NCBI GenBank assembly: GCA_036504215.1
Contig: DASXVO010000038.1
Coordinates: 47,629-111,628 of the forward strand
Direction: 5' to 3'
From: Vicinamibacterales bacterium
GTDB lineage: Bacteria > Acidobacteriota > Vicinamibacteria > Vicinamibacterales > Fen-181
Length of the DNA stretch: 64,000 nt
In this document: positions 59,884-64,000 of the stretch, in pieces
How the letters are laid out: each line of letters opens with the position of its first letter
Position numbering within the stretch: the first letter of the stretch is position 1
Made by a program: the position numbers and the translations under genes
The notes under the pieces: model-generated
What the model saw: the letters and a program-made list of their open reading frames with translations, nothing else
Told to the model about the DNA's origin: nothing
Database searches by the model: none

Positions 59884-62268
59884 TCAGCGCTTCGATCGCA
59901 GATTCGCGTCGAACAGCTTCAGGATCCGCTTGTACTCGTCGACCCAGCTCGTTTCCTCCTCGAAGCCATGGTTCTCGACCGGGAACAGCGCCAGCTCCCA
60001 GTTGTTCTTGCGAAGCTCGATCAACCGCTGCGCGAGGCGGACGGAATCCTGGAAGTGCACGTTCGTGTCGACAACGCCGTGACAGATCAACAGGGCGCCC
60101 TTCAGCCCCTCGGCGTAGTAGATGGGCGAGCTCTTGCGATACGACTCCGGGTCGTCCTGCGGCTGGTTGAGAATGCTCGCGGTGTAGCCGTGGTTGTAGT
60201 GCGCCCAGTCAGTGACCGGACGCAGGGCCGCACCGGCCGCGAAGGTCCCCGGCGCCGTGAACATCGCCATCAGGGTGATGAACCCGCCGTAGCTGCCCCC
60301 GTAGACGCCGATCCGTGTCGGATCCACCTTCTGCGCCGCCGCCATGTATCTCGCGGCATCGACGATGTCGTCGAGGTCCTTGCCGCCCATGTGCCTGTAG
60401 ATCGCCGTCCGCCAGTCGCGTCCGTACCCCGCGCTCGCCCGGTAGTCGACATCCATCACCACGTACCCAAGGCTCGCCAGCAGGTTGTGGAACATGTACT
60501 CGCGGTAGTAACTCGACCACCACTTGTGCGCGTTCTGCGTGTAGCCGGCCCCGTGCACGAACACGACGCCGGGTCTGAGCCGGTCCCGCTTCGCGCCCAC
60601 CATCTCCGGGGTGAACAGCCGCGCGTAGACCTCGACGCCGTCGCGCGCCTTGAACGTGATCACCTGCGGATCGATCCACGCGAACGACCGCCACTCCTCG
60701 GTCGGTGTCGTCGTGACCTTCTTCGCCTCGGCGCCCTTGCGGTTGGCGGCGAGGTAGACCTCCGGCGGTTTCGTGCTGGAGGAGTAGACCAACCCGATCA
60801 TCTGATCGTCGGGCGAGACCTCGCCGGCGCTCGACCCCACCAGGGCGGTGATCTCGGTCCACGCCCCGCCATCGACCGGCATCGTGCACATGTGGCGCTC
60901 GCCCGGGTGCCGTTCGCTCGACGCGAAGTAGAACGTCTTCCGGTCGCGCGACAAGCTCACGTCCGAGACCTCGAACCGCCCCTTCGTCAGTTGCGTCGCG
61001 GCAGCGGCCGGCCGCGTGGCATCGACGACGTACAGGTGCATCCAGCCGTCCTTCTCGGCGGTGAAGTAGATGCGCGTGTCGTCGGCCAGGAATCCGGCGT
61101 TCGCTCCGCCGAAGAACCCTCCTCCGTCGAGCACCCAGGCGTCGTCGTGCGTGGCGTCCACGACGCGTGACTTGCCGGTGTCGGGGTCCACGGCGACGAT
61201 CCACCGGTCCTTGAAGTCGACGGAGCGGACCCACGCCAGCGCCAGCTTGCCGTCCGTCGAGAGCAGCGGCGTGCTCCAGTTCACGTCCCGATCGGTGTCC
61301 TTCTTCTCGCCTCCCTGCGCAGACGGCTGGACCGACGTCTTCTTGCCCGCGAACGACGACTCGGCCCACACGCTCTTGCCGGTCTTCAGGTTGAGCACGG
61401 CCAGGCGGCGGCGCGTCTGCGCGTCACCCACGGCCGTCCGGCCCGGAATCATCTCGGAGTAGGCGGACTCGGTCACGTACGTGGGCGTGTCGGCGTTCTT
61501 CGCGCCGGTTGGGCGCTCAAAGACCGTGAGGAACACGTGCTCGCCGTCCGGCGACAGCAACAGGTCGTTGACCGTCTGCCCTTCCTGGGTCTCGAAGATC
61601 GGGAGCGCGTCCTTCTTCCGGCGCTCCTCGTCCTTCTTCTTCTTCTCGACGTCCTGCCTGGTGTGTTCGATCAGCTTCAGTTCCTCGGCCTTGAGGTACT
61701 TCTGACTGTCGGTGTCGCGCGTCTCGCGCTTCTTCGGCTGCGCGTCGGTCACCTGCTCGATGGCACCCGTCTCGAGGGGCACCAGGAAGAGGTTGCCGTC
61801 GCGGACGAAGGTCACAGCGGTCTCACTGCGAGCCCAGCGGGGATTCGATTCGGCCGCGGACGTTCGTGTGATCAGGCGGCGCTTCCGGGCGACGGTGTCG
61901 AGCAGCACGATGTCGCCCTCGCTGGCGAACACGACGCGACGATGGGCCTTGTCCCACTGACCGCCGACCGCTGGTGGGGCGCTCTTGCGTTCTTCGTCCG
62001 TCAGCCTTCTCGGCTCGCCGCCGTCCCGTCCGACGACATAGGTGGCCGCCTCCTCGTCGCCTGGCCGGCGCCACTCGAAGAACAGGTCTTTCGAATCACC
62101 AGACCATCGCAGCCCGCTCGGCGGGTACCCCACCAGTTTCGGACCGCGCATGATGCTGTCCACAGTCAGAGCAAACGGCTTGTGGGGCGTGGCGGGGTCG
62201 GGACCGATGGCCAACAGTGGCGCCGAGATCAGGAGCAGGACGGACAGGGTCAGCGTCTTTCGGGTCAT
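59884..62268 (-). CDS. Exported S9 family prolyl-oligopeptidase-type peptidase
   Basis: The 794-residue serine peptidase has a signal peptide (about 1-21, TLTLSVLLLISAPLLA). An N-terminal beta-propeller of about 500 residues follows, with repeated WD40-like phrases such as FFEWRRPGDE and VLLDTVARKRRLI, then an alpha/beta-hydrolase domain. The catalytic Ser is in GVYGGSYGGFITL, Asp in CHGVVDTNVHF and His in VENHGFEEE. It resembles dipeptidyl-peptidase/acylaminoacyl-peptidase enzymes acting on periplasmic peptides. A Lys/Glu-rich coiled segment (about 195-220) interrupts the propeller. It is divergent from the tolC-like gene. Confidence 0.93.
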   Translation of the reverse strand: MTRKTLTLSVLLLISAPLLAIGPDPATPHKPFALTVDSIMRGPKLVGYPPSGLRWSGDSKDLFFEWRRPGDEEAATYVVGRDGGEPRRLTDEERKSAPPAVGGQWDKAHRRVVFASEGDIVLLDTVARKRRLITRTSAAESNPRWARSETAVTFVRDGNLFLVPLETGAIEQVTDAQPKKRETRDTDSQKYLKAEELKLIEHTRQDVEKKKKDEERRKKDALPIFETQEGQTVNDLLLSPDGEHVFLTVFERPTGAKNADTPTYVTESAYSEMIPGRTAVGDAQTRRRLAVLNLKTGKSVWAESSFAGKKTSVQPSAQGGEKKDTDRDVNWSTPLLSTDGKLALAWVRSVDFKDRWIVAVDPDTGKSRVVDATHDDAWVLDGGGFFGGANAGFLADDTRIYFTAEKDGWMHLYVVDATRPAAAATQLTKGRFEVSDVSLSRDRKTFYFASSERHPGERHMCTMPVDGGAWTEITALVGSSAGEVSPDDQMIGLVYSSSTKPPEVYLAANRKGAEAKKVTTTPTEEWRSFAWIDPQVITFKARDGVEVYARLFTPEMVGAKRDRLRPGVVFVHGAGYTQNAHKWWSSYYREYMFHNLLASLGYVVMDVDYRASAGYGRDWRTAIYRHMGGKDLDDIVDAARYMAAAQKVDPTRIGVYGGSYGGFITLMAMFTAPGTFAAGAALRPVTDWAHYNHGYTASILNQPQDDPESYRKSSPIYYAEGLKGALLICHGVVDTNVHFQDSVRLAQRLIELRKNNWELALFPVENHGFEEETSWVDEYKRILKLFDANLRSKR

Positions 62269-62324
62269 GAGAAACCTCGGATAGGAAGCGTCGGGCGGTC
62301 GGCCTCCGACTGAAGCGAGCCGCT

Positions 62325-62334
62325 AGTATACAAT
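62325..62334. promoter_or_regulatory. AT-rich promoter-like site between the S9 peptidase and tolC-like genes
   Basis: agtatacaat reads TATACT on the minus strand (62330-62325) toward the peptidase gene and TACAAT on the plus strand (62329-62334). No convincing -35 is seen for either direction. Confidence 0.3.
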
Positions 62335-62476
62335 TCTGTCGCGTCCGAGAACCCGGAACGCCTGCTGATCGTCTATTACTATTGGCTTGGCCCCGCTTTG
62401 GGCGCCGTGCGTCCCGAGGCGCCATGGTGCTCACCGGCGGACGGGACGCCAGGAACTGCGGATGGGAGTCACTTTC

Positions 62477-64000
62477 ATGTCAGAAACGCTTCGTCGCCTC
62501 AGCGCGTGTGCCCTCATGCTTGCCGCCTTCTTGGCCCCGGCGTCCGTTTTCGGGCAGACCGGACAGGCACCTGCCACGGGGCAGGCTGCCACGCCGGCCG
62601 CCGCCGCGGCGCGCCGGCTCTCTGTGAACGACGCCGTGAAACTCGCGCTCGAACAGAATCTCAGTCTGCAGGTGCAACGGATCGATCCCCAGTTGCAGGA
62701 TTTGAGCATCGCCCAGGTTCGGACGGCGTGGACGCCGAATCTCAGTACGACGATCACCAATCAGAGCTCGACGAGTCAGCCCAGCAGCTTCCTGTCGGGC
62801 GTGGTGGATTCTGCGGTCAGTGATCGATTCCAGGCCAACGTCGCAGCCAATCAACTCCTCCCCTGGGGCGCGAACTACAACGTGGCGTGGAACAGCAACC
62901 GCTTCAAGTCCAACAGCGCGTTCGACAGCCCGAACCCGTCGCTCGCCGCGAGCCTGAGCGGGTCCTACACGCAACCGCTGCTGCGGAACTTCAAGATCGA
63001 CAGCACGCGCCAGCAGTTGCTCATCAGCAAGAAGAACCGCGAGATGAGCGACGTGCAACTGCGCCAGACCGTGCTGGCGACCGTGCGCAGCGTGAAGAAC
63101 GCCTACTGGGATCTCGCGTACGCCGTGGCGAACGCGAAGGTCCAGCAGCAGTCGCTCGACATCGCCCGCGAGTCGCTGCGGAACAACAAGTCGCGCGTCC
63201 AGATCGGCACGATGGCGCCGATCGACATCATCGAGGCCGAGGCCGAGGTGGCCCGCAACGAGGAATCGGCCATCGTCGCGGAAGCGGCCATCACCCGGGC
63301 CGAGGATGGTCTCCGCCAGCTCGTCTTCGATCCGAAGACCCCAGAGTTCTGGTCGATGACCTTCGATCTGACCGACCAGCCGACGTTCCAGGCACAGACC
63401 GTGGACGTCGACCTGGCCGTCAAGAACGCGCTCGCCCAGCGCACCGACATCATCAACATGCGGAAGAACCTCGAGGCCACCGACATCAACATCCGCTACT
63501 ACAGGAATCAGACGCTACCAGACCTCAACGTCCAGGGCGGCTATGGCCTGACCGGCCAGGGCGGCAAGGAAATCAAGTTCAGCAACGACTTCCCGCCGGT
63601 GCCGCTCAGCGTCATCGAAAACGGCTACGGCTCGACGTTGTCGAAGATGTTCAGCAACGACTTCCACAACTGGTCGTTCTCGGTCACCGTCGGCTATCCA
63701 ATCGGCCGCAGCGCCGCCGAAGCCGGCCTGGCGCGCGCCCGCGTTGCCCGCTCCCAGACAGAGCTGCAGATGCGAAGCCTCGAGCTCCAGGTGACCACTC
63801 AGGTGCGTGAGGTGGCCCGGACGGTGAACACCGACCGCAAGCGCGTCGACGCCACGCGGGCGTCGCGCCAGTTGGCCGAGAGAAAGCTGGAAGCCGAGCA
63901 GAAGAAGTTCCAGGCCGGGATGTCGACCAACTTCCAGGTGATTCAGGCCCAGCGCGACCTGGCCTCGGCCCGCAACGCCGAACTGCAGGCGGTCCTGGAC
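62477..64000 (+). CDS. TolC-family outer-membrane efflux channel protein (partial, 3' end outside the window)
   Basis: The frame stays open from an ATG at 62477, with GGGAG upstream, to the window end: 508 codons. A signal peptide (about 1-27, ending VFGQ) and an Ala-rich linker precede RLSVNDAVKLALEQNLSLQV, the usual start of the first TolC/OEP repeat. The long helices with VRSVKNAYWDLAYAVANAKV and LESKKFQ-like EQKKFQAGMSTNFQVIQAQRD fit the efflux-channel family. It would form the outer-membrane duct of an efflux or type I secretion system; partner pump genes would lie beyond the window. Confidence 0.92.
   Translation, partial: MSETLRRLSACALMLAAFLAPASVFGQTGQAPATGQAATPAAAAARRLSVNDAVKLALEQNLSLQVQRIDPQLQDLSIAQVRTAWTPNLSTTITNQSSTSQPSSFLSGVVDSAVSDRFQANVAANQLLPWGANYNVAWNSNRFKSNSAFDSPNPSLAASLSGSYTQPLLRNFKIDSTRQQLLISKKNREMSDVQLRQTVLATVRSVKNAYWDLAYAVANAKVQQQSLDIARESLRNNKSRVQIGTMAPIDIIEAEAEVARNEESAIVAEAAITRAEDGLRQLVFDPKTPEFWSMTFDLTDQPTFQAQTVDVDLAVKNALAQRTDIINMRKNLEATDINIRYYRNQTLPDLNVQGGYGLTGQGGKEIKFSNDFPPVPLSVIENGYGSTLSKMFSNDFHNWSFSVTVGYPIGRSAAEAGLARARVARSQTELQMRSLELQVTTQVREVARTVNTDRKRVDATRASRQLAERKLEAEQKKFQAGMSTNFQVIQAQRDLASARNAELQAVLD

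Noticed and set aside
57419..60082. 887-codon plus-strand frame opposite uppS, truA and pyrE
   Set aside because: It spans three certain genes on the other strand and has shadow composition.

Overview
The window is high-GC, gene-dense bacterial chromosome with a Gram-negative cell plan: a complete pyrophosphate-to-lipid II style wall cluster, an RseP site-2 protease, a TolC-type outer-membrane channel and a periplasmic S9 peptidase. Tandem VWA proteins of the acidobacterial VWFA type, a fused E1 alpha/beta 2-oxoacid dehydrogenase and the GC content point to Acidobacteriota, perhaps a Vicinamibacteria relative. This placement is inference; no rRNA or tRNA gene was seen. Almost everything is chromosomal housekeeping. 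I see no transposase, integrase, phage gene, CRISPR array or defence island.

Layout. (1) 1-12309, minus strand: a division and cell-wall (dcw) cluster, mraZ-rsmH-ftsL-ftsI-murE-murF-mraY-murD-ftsW-murC-(ftsQ), driven by a near-consensus promoter with three MraZ boxes. murG is absent from its usual place between ftsW and murC. (2) 12519-25303, plus strand: a YchF-like ATPase, then a surface-polysaccharide set (three glycosyltransferases, two nucleotide-sugar SDR enzymes, a DegT-type aminotransferase), a small periplasmic protein, a GNAT protein, YqeY, a polytopic GT-C-like protein and MurJ. (3) 25458-30491: rhomboid protease, cupin, fused E1 dehydrogenase, a Tat-exported beta-propeller and a C_GCAxxG_C_C protein. 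(4) 30677-42181, minus strand: a respiratory block. It encodes nuoA, C, D, H, J, K, L, M, N but none of the Fe-S subunits (B, E, F, G, I). These are followed by a partial Fo set (atpZ, atpI, atpB, atpE) without b or any F1 gene. (5) 42572-44595: two translationally coupled VWA proteins, divergent from nuoA across a compact control region. (6) 44662-53297, plus: heme synthesis (HemX/CcsA-like protein, hemA, hemC, cobA-hemD fusion, hemB, hemL) and then ispG. (7) 54049-62268, minus: S9 peptidase, pyrE, truA, uppS, cdsA, dxr, rseP. (8) 62477 to the end, plus: the start of a tolC-family gene.

How it fits together. UppS makes the undecaprenyl carrier from isoprenoids that depend on Dxr and IspG. 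MraY and the Mur ligases load it with wall precursor, MurJ exports lipid II and FtsW/FtsI polymerise it. The polysaccharide genes probably draw on the same carrier. Heme made by the hem block feeds respiration, to which the nuo and Fo genes belong.

The non-coding layer is the least ordinary part. It includes a 163-bp palindrome between hemC and cobA-hemD, a 3 x 39-bp in-frame tandem repeat in nuoL resembling an intergenic hairpin at 44.6 kb, several purine-rich low-complexity intergenic repeats, and a symmetric divergent promoter at 26.6 kb. No clearly new multi-gene system was found. The strongest anomalies are the gaps in the nuo, atp and dcw clusters and these repeats.
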